Source: Burkholderiaceae bacterium (GTDB taxonomy: Bacteria > Pseudomonadota > Gammaproteobacteria > Burkholderiales > Burkholderiaceae). From it: 23,456 nucleotides of DNA. Within the stretch, counting starts at the first letter, position 1. Each line of letters opens with the position of its first letter. Both the position numbers and the translations under genes were made by a program. The notes beneath the pieces were generated by a model. The model had not been told where the DNA came from. It made no database searches and saw nothing but the letters and a program-made list of their open reading frames with translations. Of the stretch, positions 17,620 through 23,456 are shown piece after piece. The stretch is from positions 1-23,456 of the forward strand of contig CANBSM010000127.1 of the NCBI GenBank assembly GCA_947372155.1. The letters run 5' to 3'.

Positions 17620-18777
17620 ATGAGTCAATCTAGTTGCGATATCTTGATTCAGGGTGGTGGCCCTGTTGGGCTGGCTTGCGCTGCATGGACCTTGCAGAAA
17701 TTTCCAGATGCAAAAATCACATTACTTGATCGTAATGCCATCAATGATGATGATTTAGTAAACGCTGATAGTCGCGGTATTGCCCTTTCACACGGTAGTA
17801 AGCTATTGCTCGATACGATTAACGCTTGGCCAAAAGAGTTCGCCCAAATTCATCGAGTACATGTTTCACAAGCAGGTCGCTTTGGCCGCGCACTCATGAC
17901 TCGTGAAGAACTCAAACAAGATGCATTGGGACACATCATTCGCTATCGCGATATTCATGTGACACTGCGCCAAGCCCTAAGAGCAATTCAGGAAAAAAGT
18001 CCCAACTTTGCTTGGGAGCATATACACAAGGACGCTCAAGAGAGTCAGATCCAGGCTAAATGTATTGTGCATGCTGAAGGTGGTTTATTTAAGACCCAAG
18101 ACTGGGTTGAATCTGGTCGAGACTATGACCAGTCAGCTCTCGTAGGCTTAGTTGAGGTTGAAAATGCAGAACCCCATCAGGCATGGGAGCGTTTTACTGC
18201 CGAAGGCCCCTTGGCAGTTTTACCAAGTCACTATGGCTCCAATATTCTGAATCTGGTTTGGTGCGGCTCACCAGAATCCTCACGCCATCGCTTGCAACTG
18301 AGTGACGCAGACTTCCTAAGTGAACTACAAAAAGAATTTGGTTCACGGATTGGGCGCTTTCTAAAAATTCAAGATCGTCGTCTTTATGAACTAGGCTTGA
18401 ACTATCGTAAAGAAATTACGAAAGACAATGAAGTATGGATTGGTAACGCTGCGCAAACTTTGCACCCAGTAGCGGGCCAAGGTTTGAACTTAGGATTGCG
18501 AGACGCCTTTTTGCTGGCAGAAAAATTGGTTAGCGTTTTTTCTGGATCGATAGGCGAGCAATCTTCAATAGACGTCCAAAACGCACTTCAGAGTTATGCC
18601 CAAAGTCGAAAAGTAGACAGAAAAACCACCATTGGTCTTACAGACTTTATGGCCAGAGTATTTACATCTAATTTAGCCCCAGTTGTTGCAGCCCGTGGAC
18701 TGGCTTTAAGCGCCCTTCAGTGGCTTCCGCCATTCAAGACAGCCTTAGCTCGCCAGATGATGTTTGGTAGGCGCTAA
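17620..18777 (+). CDS. ubiH: UbiH/UbiF/COQ6-family FAD-dependent monooxygenase
   Basis: A flavoprotein hydroxylase of the family that hydroxylates the ubiquinone ring using oxygen and NAD(P)H. The 385-residue protein has the FAD-binding ILIQGGGPVGLACA (GxGxxG at 12-17). The second FAD motif is GNAAQTLHPVAGQG (275-288), followed by LNLGLRDAFLLAE. A DSRGIALSHGS block sits at 50-60. The middle DG motif, usually with Asp-Gly, reads HAEGG (151-155) here. Which ring position it modifies cannot be read from sequence, so the symbol reflects family and the pepP neighbour. It could equally be the UbiI or UbiF equivalent. Only a weak AAGG lies about 16 bases before the ATG. It is the last gene before the 128-base regulatory gap. 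Confidence 0.85.
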   Translation: MSQSSCDILIQGGGPVGLACAAWTLQKFPDAKITLLDRNAINDDDLVNADSRGIALSHGSKLLLDTINAWPKEFAQIHRVHVSQAGRFGRALMTREELKQDALGHIIRYRDIHVTLRQALRAIQEKSPNFAWEHIHKDAQESQIQAKCIVHAEGGLFKTQDWVESGRDYDQSALVGLVEVENAEPHQAWERFTAEGPLAVLPSHYGSNILNLVWCGSPESSRHRLQLSDADFLSELQKEFGSRIGRFLKIQDRRLYELGLNYRKEITKDNEVWIGNAAQTLHPVAGQGLNLGLRDAFLLAEKLVSVFSGSIGEQSSIDVQNALQSYAQSRKVDRKTTIGLTDFMARVFTSNLAPVVAARGLALSALQWLPPFKTALARQMMFGRR

Positions 18778-18815
18778 AGGGCTTAAATTGCCCCCAAAAT
18801 ATCAGTAGCCTCTGT

Positions 18816-18829
18816 TTGATCTGTATCAA
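18816..18829. promoter_or_regulatory. FNR/ANR-type binding palindrome upstream of dusB-fis
   Basis: TTGATCTGTATCAA is an exact match to the FNR-family consensus TTGAT-N4-ATCAA. It lies in the largest intergenic gap of the window, 76 bases before the dusB ATG. Ten fixed bases would be expected about 0.02 times by chance in a window this size. Since ubiH ends upstream on the same strand, the natural target is dusB-fis. The site also partly resembles a -35 (TTGATC), so repression by overlap with another promoter is possible. No FNR gene is in view. Confidence 0.6.
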
Positions 18830-18831
18830 GG

Positions 18832-18856
18832 GATCTGCCTAAAAAATAGGCAGATT
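18832..18856 (+). terminator. Stem-loop downstream of ubiH, possible terminator
   Basis: ATCTGCCTA (18833-18841) and TAGGCAGAT (18847-18855) form a perfect 9-base-pair stem with a loop of five adenines, extendable by a G-T pair. Only three T residues follow (18855-18857), so it is a poor intrinsic terminator. It could end the ubiH transcript partially, protect its 3' end, or be part of a dusB-fis leader if transcription starts upstream of it. Confidence 0.4.
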
Positions 18857-18871
18857 TGAATCTTACTGTGC

Positions 18872-18877
18872 TAAAGT
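18872..18877 (+). promoter_or_regulatory. Candidate -10 element for dusB-fis
   Basis: TAAAGT matches four of six -10 bases, including the important A at position 2 and T at position 6. A start site at about 18884 would give a 22-base leader and place the FNR palindrome centre at -61.5, the standard class I activator position. There is no good -35, as expected for an activator-dependent promoter. This assignment is inference from spacing. Confidence 0.3.
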
Positions 18878-18905
18878 GTCATGCTTTCCGCCCAAGCCCC
18901 TTTAG

Positions 18906-19922
18906 ATGAACATCGGTCCCCACCTCCTTGCAAATAAGTTATTTGTGGCCCCAATGGCTGGGGTAACTGACCGCCCATTTAGACAGCTTTGTAAGAAGTT
19001 AGGTGCAGGGTATGCGGTTTCTGAAATGGTGGCCTCAAATGCCCTGCTTTGGAAAAGTGAAAAGACACAACGTCGCGCCAACCATGTTGGTGAATTCAAG
19101 CCCATTGCCGTTCAAATAGCAGGAGCCGATCCGGCGATGATGGCGGCGGCGGCAAAAATTAATGTCGATCACGGTGCTCAGATTATTGATATCAATATGG
19201 GTTGCCCAGCAAAGAAAGTTTGCAATGTTGCAGCTGGCTCAGCATTATTGCGTGATGAGCCTTTAGTGCAACAGATTTTAGAAGCGGTTGTGAATGCCGT
19301 TGGTATCGGACCGGATGCCGTGCCGGTTACTTTGAAAATTCGTACAGGCTGGGATCGCGAACATAAAAATGCTATTGAGATAGCGCGCCTGGCAGAAAAA
19401 TCTGGCATCTCTATGCTAACCGTTCATGGCCGCACGAGAGCGGATCTGTATCACGGTGAAGCAGAGTATGAAACCATTACTGCCGTCAAAAATAGTGTGG
19501 GCATTCCAGTGGTGGCTAATGGTGATATCCATAGTCCAGAAAAGGCAGAGCAAGTTTTAAAAATCACTGGTGCCGATGCCATCATGATTGGTAGGGCCGC
19601 TCAGGGCCGTCCATGGATCTTTCGTGAGATTAACCACTATCTTGAAACCGGCGGCAAGCTACCAACGCCCGAGATCAATGAGATTCAGTCCATCATGAAT
19701 GCTCACCTACTAGACCACTATGAGTTCTATGGTGAGCATATTGGCCTGCGCACTGCTCGCAAACACATTGGTTGGTACTGCAAGGGCTTACGTGATTCAC
19801 ATGCTTTCCGCCAGCGCATGAATACCGCTGATGATTGCAAAACCCAGCTTCAGATGGTTAATGATTTTTTTGATGAAATGAAATCCCATTCTGACCGCTT
19901 GTTATTTTTAGAAGCGGCGTAG
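18906..19922 (+). CDS. dusB: tRNA-dihydrouridine synthase DusB
   Basis: FMN-dependent enzyme that reduces specific uridines (U17 in E. coli) of the tRNA D-loop to dihydrouridine. The 338-residue TIM-barrel protein has the Dus signature APMAGVTDRPFRQLC (15-29), SEMV (39-42), VQIAGADP, and INMGCPAKKV with the catalytic cysteine C100. It also has KIRTGWD, TVHGRTR and NGDIHSPEKA for FMN and tRNA binding, and IMIGRAAQGRPWIF. It is slightly longer than E. coli DusB (321). The dusB-fis pairing is strongly conserved and identifies it as the DusB class. The ATG at 18906 has no Shine-Dalgarno; the preceding bases are pyrimidine-rich (AGCCCCTTTTAG). Confidence 0.96.
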   Translation: MNIGPHLLANKLFVAPMAGVTDRPFRQLCKKLGAGYAVSEMVASNALLWKSEKTQRRANHVGEFKPIAVQIAGADPAMMAAAAKINVDHGAQIIDINMGCPAKKVCNVAAGSALLRDEPLVQQILEAVVNAVGIGPDAVPVTLKIRTGWDREHKNAIEIARLAEKSGISMLTVHGRTRADLYHGEAEYETITAVKNSVGIPVVANGDIHSPEKAEQVLKITGADAIMIGRAAQGRPWIFREINHYLETGGKLPTPEINEIQSIMNAHLLDHYEFYGEHIGLRTARKHIGWYCKGLRDSHAFRQRMNTADDCKTQLQMVNDFFDEMKSHSDRLLFLEAA

Positions 19923-19989
19923 CACTGACTTTATTTAACTGATTTAGTTTTCTTATTTTATTTTTTAGTTTTTGCATTGATAGACTGTT
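19923..19989 (+). other. T-rich spacer between dusB and fis
   Basis: This 67-base gap is strikingly T-rich on the coding strand, with runs such as TTATTTTATTTTTTAG, and contains no stem-loop, open frame or convincing promoter hexamer pair that I can see. It may lower mRNA structure ahead of fis, whose ATG lacks a Shine-Dalgarno, but that is inference. Confidence 0.35.
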
Positions 19990-20229
19990 ATGACCAATAA
20001 GCATCCAATTACCGCATGTATTGAAACCCAATTGCAGGGTTACCTCAATGACCTCAAAGGAACAGCGCCGACTGATATCTACCAAATGGTATTGGCCGTA
20101 GTTGAAAAACCGATGTTGGAATTAGTGATGCAACATGCAAAACAAAATCAATCCTTAGCTGCGCAGTATCTGGGCATTAATCGCAATACTCTGCATAAGA
20201 AGTTGGTTGAACATCAACTACTAAAGTAA
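19990..20229 (+). CDS. fis: Nucleoid-associated DNA-binding protein Fis
   Basis: Small homodimeric DNA-bending protein that in enterobacteria shapes the nucleoid and activates rRNA promoters during rapid growth. The 79-residue protein (E. coli 98) has a helical dimerisation segment (DIYQMVLAVVEKPMLELVMQ, about 34-53) and a C-terminal helix-turn-helix NQSLAAQYLGINRNTLHKKL (57-76), the hallmark of Fis. The missing ~20 residues are at the N-terminus, the mobile beta-hairpin region used by E. coli Fis to stimulate Hin-type invertases, so that function is likely absent or reduced. The ATG at 19990 has no Shine-Dalgarno. It follows dusB, as in E. coli, and probably shares its promoter. Confidence 0.93.
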   Translation: MTNKHPITACIETQLQGYLNDLKGTAPTDIYQMVLAVVEKPMLELVMQHAKQNQSLAAQYLGINRNTLHKKLVEHQLLK

Positions 20230-20283
20230 TCGCAAACATTACCAATAACAAAGCCATTTTTTAATTAAACCCCTCCGAAAACC

Positions 20284-21864
20284 ATGATCCGTACAGCCCT
20301 CCTCTCCGTCTCCGATAAAAATGGCATCGTGCCTTTTGCTAAATCCCTCCATGAACAAGGTATTAAGCTCATTTCTACTGGGGGAACTGCAAAACTCTTA
20401 GCAGAAAATAATCTACCTGTTGTAGAGGTGTCTTCTTTAACGAAGTTCCCGGAGATGCTCGATGGTCGAGTAAAAACCTTGCACCCTATGGTGCATGGCG
20501 GCTTATTGGCTCGCAGAGATTTTCCAGAACATATGGCCGCCTTAAAAGAGCATGGCATCGATACCATCGACATGCTGGTAATTAATCTCTACCCATTTAA
20601 TGAGACGGTTGCCAAAGAAAGCTGCTCATTTGAAGATGCAGTTGAAAATATTGACATCGGCGGTCCAGCCATGCTTCGTGCTGCCGCAAAGAATCACCAA
20701 GACGTTACCGTATTGATCTCACCAGAAGATTACGCCCCCGTCTTAGCTGAAATGAAAGCCAATAACAATACCGTTTCTTACAAGACCAATTTAGCTTTAG
20801 CTAAAAAAGTATTTGCCCATACCGCGCAATACGATGGTGCGATTGCCAACTATCTCTCAGCTTTGGGTGATGACTTAGATCACAAAGCACGTTCTGCATA
20901 CCCAGAAACTTTGCACCTTGCCTTTGAAAAAGTACAAGAGATGCGTTATGGCGAAAACCCACACCAATCTGCTGCCTTCTACAAAGATATCTATTCAGTA
21001 GATGGTGCGCTGGCCAATTACAAGCAGCTACAAGGCAAAGAGCTCTCCTATAACAACATTGCCGATGCTGATTCTGCATGGGAATGCGTTAAGAGTTTTA
21101 CTGGCAATTCGGGTGGCGTTGCAGCCTGCGTCATCATTAAGCATGCCAATCCTTGTGGCGTAGCCGTTGGTGGTACAGCACTCGAGGCGTATCAAAAAGC
21201 ATTTAAAACGGATCCAAGCTCAGCTTTTGGGGGCATTATTGCCTTTAACGTACCTTGTGATGGTGTGGCAGCTGAAGCCATCTCTAAGCAATTTGTAGAA
21301 GTATTGATTGCCCCGAGCTTTAGCGATGAAGCCAAAGCCATTTTTGCTGCGAAACAAAATGTTCGCCTACTGGAGATTCCATTAGGTACTGCATTTAATA
21401 CTTTTGATTTCAAACGCGTTGGCGGTGGTTTGCTCGTGCAATCTCCAGATGCTAAAAATGTTCTTGAAAGTGAAATGCGCGTTGTTAGCAAGCGTCTGCC
21501 AACCCCAAGTGAAATGCACGATATGATGTTTGCCTGGCGTGTAGCGAAGTTTGTTAAATCTAATGCAATTGTGTATTGCGCTAATGGAATGACCCTTGGC
21601 ATTGGTGCCGGCCAAATGAGCCGCGTAGACTCTGCACGTATGGCTAGCATTAAGGCGGAGAACGCTGGCTTAAGTCTCAAAGGCTCTGCGGTTGCCAGCG
21701 ATGCTTTCTTCCCGTTCCGTGACGGTTTAGATGTCGTTGTAAACGGCGGCGCTAGTTGTGCAATTCAACCTGGTGGCAGCATGCGTGATGATGAAATCAT
21801 TGCGGCAGCAAATGAACATGGCATTGCCATGATCTTTACTGGCACACGTCACTTCCGTCACTAA
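20284..21864 (+). CDS. purH: Bifunctional AICAR transformylase / IMP cyclohydrolase PurH
   Basis: Catalyses the last two steps of purine synthesis: formyl transfer from 10-formyl-THF to AICAR, then ring closure to IMP. The 526-residue protein has an N-terminal MGS-like cyclohydrolase domain (about 1-190; [67 protein letters not shown]). The C-terminal transformylase domain has [26 protein letters not shown] (catalytic K286-H287), AFGGIIAFN and the ending GTRHFRH. It matches E. coli in length (529). The ATG at 20284 follows a 54-base gap after fis and has no Shine-Dalgarno (CCCCTCCGAAAACC). No purine-repressor-like palindrome is visible. ruvC follows 26 bases later. Confidence 0.98.
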   Translation: MIRTALLSVSDKNGIVPFAKSLHEQGIKLISTGGTAKLLAENNLPVVEVSSLTKFPEMLDGRVKTLHPMVHGGLLARRDFPEHMAALKEHGIDTIDMLVINLYPFNETVAKESCSFEDAVENIDIGGPAMLRAAAKNHQDVTVLISPEDYAPVLAEMKANNNTVSYKTNLALAKKVFAHTAQYDGAIANYLSALGDDLDHKARSAYPETLHLAFEKVQEMRYGENPHQSAAFYKDIYSVDGALANYKQLQGKELSYNNIADADSAWECVKSFTGNSGGVAACVIIKHANPCGVAVGGTALEAYQKAFKTDPSSAFGGIIAFNVPCDGVAAEAISKQFVEVLIAPSFSDEAKAIFAAKQNVRLLEIPLGTAFNTFDFKRVGGGLLVQSPDAKNVLESEMRVVSKRLPTPSEMHDMMFAWRVAKFVKSNAIVYCANGMTLGIGAGQMSRVDSARMASIKAENAGLSLKGSAVASDAFFPFRDGLDVVVNGGASCAIQPGGSMRDDEIIAAANEHGIAMIFTGTRHFRH

Positions 21865-21890
21865 GCGAGCAGGAAGCAACAAACATACTC

Positions 21891-22409
21891 ATGCGCTGGA
21901 TAGGAATCGACCCAGGTTTACGGACTACCGGTTTTGGAGTCATTGATGTTGATGGCCAAAAGCTGACCTATGTAGCTTCTGGAACGATTGAGAGTGGTGA
22001 TCCGGCCAAAGGATTGCCTGAGCGCTTAGGCGCCCTTTATGCAGGCGTTAAAGAAGTTCTAGAGACCTATAGTCCTGAATCTGCTGCGATCGAAGAGGTT
22101 TTCTTAAACGTTAATCCCCGCTCCACATTGATGTTGGGTCAAGCTCGGGGTGCAATCATTGCCGCCCTTGTTTCAGAAAAACTCCCAGTAGCCGAGTACA
22201 GCGCCTTAAGAGTCAAGCAGTCTATTGTTGGCACTGGTAGAGCAGCCAAGCCTCAGGTTCAAGAAATGGTGAAGCGTCTCCTGAAACTCAATCGCGCCCC
22301 GGGGACGGATGCTTCTGATGCATTAGGCGTTGCGATTTGTGCAGCTCATCATGCACAAATACCCAAAGCAATTACTGCAGCCTTGGCACCCAAGAAACGC
22401 AGCAAGTAA
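21891..22409 (+). CDS. ruvC: Holliday junction endonuclease RuvC
   Basis: Resolvase that nicks Holliday junctions symmetrically after RuvAB branch migration. The 172-residue protein (E. coli 173) starts [18 protein letters not shown] and shows the four catalytic acids D7, E68 (AAIEEVF), D140 and D143 ([13 protein letters not shown]). It also has the RNase H-fold segment [15 protein letters not shown] and [20 protein letters not shown]. An AGGAAG purine tract lies 14 bases before the ATG, longer than ideal spacing. It heads a ruvC-ruvA-ruvB series with 29- and 26-base gaps. No LexA-type SOS box (CTG-N10-CAG) is evident immediately upstream, so regulation probably follows the purH transcript. 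Confidence 0.98.
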   Translation: MRWIGIDPGLRTTGFGVIDVDGQKLTYVASGTIESGDPAKGLPERLGALYAGVKEVLETYSPESAAIEEVFLNVNPRSTLMLGQARGAIIAALVSEKLPVAEYSALRVKQSIVGTGRAAKPQVQEMVKRLLKLNRAPGTDASDALGVAICAAHHAQIPKAITAALAPKKRSK

Positions 22410-22438
22410 AAATACACATCACAGGTTAAGATCTCTAC

Positions 22439-23020
22439 ATGATTGGTCGCATTCAAGGTACCCTCGTTTCAGTTCACCCTCCTCGTCTCTTGGTAGATTG
22501 CCAAGGCATTGGTTATGAGGTTGATGTGCCTATGAGCACCCTGTATCAGTTACCCCAAGCGGGTCAAAAAATTACCCTATTGACACATTTTCAAGTTCGC
22601 GAAGATGCGCAGCAACTTTTTGGTTTTGCCACTGAAACTGAGCGCGAGGCATTTCGGCAGCTCATTAAAATTAGTGGTGTTGGCTCGCGCACAGCACTAG
22701 CCGTTCTCTCTGGCATGAGTGTTAACGAACTAGCCCAAGCCATTACACTTCAAGAAGCAGGTCGATTAACTCAAGTACCTGGCATTGGCAAGAAAACCGC
22801 CGAACGACTTTGCTTAGAACTTAAAGGTAAGCTGGCTCCTGATCTCGGTATTACAGGCGGCAAACCGCAAGCAATTGAAGCTAGCAGTGAAGTATTGCAG
22901 GCACTCTTGGCATTAGGCTATTCCGAAAAAGAAGCCCTACTAGCACTAAAGCAAATTCCACCCGATACCAGTGTTTCTGATGGTATTCGCATGGGCTTGA
23001 AATATCTCTCTAAAGCCTAA
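22439..23020 (+). CDS. ruvA: Holliday junction branch migration protein RuvA
   Basis: Tetrameric junction-binding subunit that recognises Holliday junctions and loads the RuvB motor. The 193-residue protein (E. coli 203) has domain I OB-fold (1-64, [10 protein letters not shown]...QLFGFAT). Domain II carries two helix-hairpin-helix motifs ([16 protein letters not shown] at 75-90 and [15 protein letters not shown] at 110-124). A variable linker (about 131-149) leads to the RuvB-binding domain III (about 150-193, [16 protein letters not shown]). The ATG at 22439 is the family start. Only a distant CAGG precedes it. Confidence 0.97.
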   Translation: MIGRIQGTLVSVHPPRLLVDCQGIGYEVDVPMSTLYQLPQAGQKITLLTHFQVREDAQQLFGFATETEREAFRQLIKISGVGSRTALAVLSGMSVNELAQAITLQEAGRLTQVPGIGKKTAERLCLELKGKLAPDLGITGGKPQAIEASSEVLQALLALGYSEKEALLALKQIPPDTSVSDGIRMGLKYLSKA

Positions 23021-23046
23021 TAGACAAACAGCACTAAACTCTCAGC

Positions 23047-23456
23047 ATGGCAATACATACAGACGACCTCAGCTCAATTCCCGAAGATTTTCCGGAAAAT
23101 AATGACCGCATAGTGAGCGGTGCAGCTGGCAATACTGAAGCCGTCTTCGAAAGAGCGCTGCGCCCCAAGCAACTTGATGAGTATGTTGGCCAAACTAAAG
23201 CTAGAGCCCAATTAGAGATTTTTATTAGCGCTACGAGGGCTAGAAAAGAAGCTCTAGATCACGTTCTCTTATTTGGACCTCCTGGACTCGGTAAAACAAC
23301 TCTTGCGCACATTATTGCCAGAGAGCTTGGCGTGAACTTGCGTCAAACTAGCGGTCCCGTACTTGATAGGCCGGGCGATCTTGCTGCCCTACTCACCAAT
23401 TTAGAAGAAAACGATGTGCTCTTTATTGATGAGATCCATCGCTTATCTCCAGTAGT
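23047..23456 (+). CDS. ruvB: Holliday junction helicase RuvB (5' part, runs off the window)
   Basis: AAA+ motor that drives branch migration with RuvA. The first 136 codons are present and the frame is open to the right edge. Visible are a variable acidic N-terminus (residues 1-28), [16 protein letters not shown], Walker [10 protein letters not shown] (77-85), the RuvB-specific block [19 protein letters not shown], and Walker [12 protein letters not shown] (126-136). The start at 23047 is inferred: it is the ATG that gives a typical N-terminus, 26 bases after ruvA, although no Shine-Dalgarno precedes it. Sensor 1, sensor 2 and the winged-helix domain lie outside the window. Confidence 0.96.
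   Translation, partial: MAIHTDDLSSIPEDFPENNDRIVSGAAGNTEAVFERALRPKQLDEYVGQTKARAQLEIFISATRARKEALDHVLLFGPPGLGKTTLAHIIARELGVNLRQTSGPVLDRPGDLAALLTNLEENDVLFIDEIHRLSPV

Noticed and set aside
18779..18793. GGGC/GCCC inverted repeat just after the ubiH stop.
   Set aside because: A four-base-pair stem with no T run; too weak to call a terminator.
1..23456. Search for CRISPR arrays, insertion sequences, phage or defence genes, tRNA genes, integration sites and SOS boxes.
   Set aside because: No spaced repeats, transposase-like frames, tRNA-like cloverleaf sequences or atypical gene blocks were seen; the window is continuous conserved core genome.

Overview
The window is a dense block of chromosomal housekeeping genes from a Gram-negative bacterium. 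It most likely comes from the Betaproteobacteria (Burkholderiales), and the gene order (miaB-ybeY-corC-lnt-glyQS-gmhB-plsC; lptD-surA-pdxA-rsmA; pepP-ubiH; dusB-fis-purH-ruvCAB) with moderate GC by eye and very short intergenic gaps suggests a streamlined member such as Polynucleobacter. That genus call is inference from gene order and protein style, not from a database search. Lipopolysaccharide genes (lptD, gmhB), lipoprotein maturation (lnt) and periplasmic SurA show a double-membrane envelope.

Layout. Positions 43-8690 read rightward: miaB (tRNA ms2i6A), ybeY (rRNA maturation), corC/hlyC-like CBS protein, lnt (lipoprotein N-acylation), glyQ and glyS (two-subunit glycyl-tRNA synthetase), gmhB (heptose phosphatase) and plsC (lysophosphatidate acyltransferase). 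They converge on a leftward cluster at 8729-14479, transcribed in the order lptD-surA-pdxA-rsmA. Divergent from lptD, and separated from it by only about 33 bases, is a rightward run: amgK-murU (peptidoglycan sugar salvage), pepP, ubiH-like monooxygenase, then after the largest gap (128 bases) dusB, fis, purH, ruvC, ruvA and the first 136 codons of ruvB, which runs off the right edge. All genes look intact; there are no insertion sequences, phage genes, CRISPR arrays, tRNA or rRNA genes that I can see, and no gene-free stretch over 300 bases.

How the genes fit together. Two themes dominate: building the outer envelope (lnt, gmhB, plsC, lptD, surA, and the amgK-murU recycling pair) and translation or nucleic-acid upkeep (miaB, ybeY, glyQS, rsmA, dusB, purH, ruvCAB). 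SurA is the periplasmic chaperone known to help fold LptD, and the two genes overlap here.

The most interesting non-coding signals are a perfect FNR-type palindrome (TTGAT-N4-ATCAA) upstream of dusB-fis, with a candidate -10 element spaced as a class I site; a symmetric -10 heptamer between lptD and amgK that could drive both directions; and a set of gene starts with no Shine-Dalgarno sequence. I found no evidence of an undescribed multi-gene system; this is core genome, and the findings are about regulation and small departures from the families' norms.
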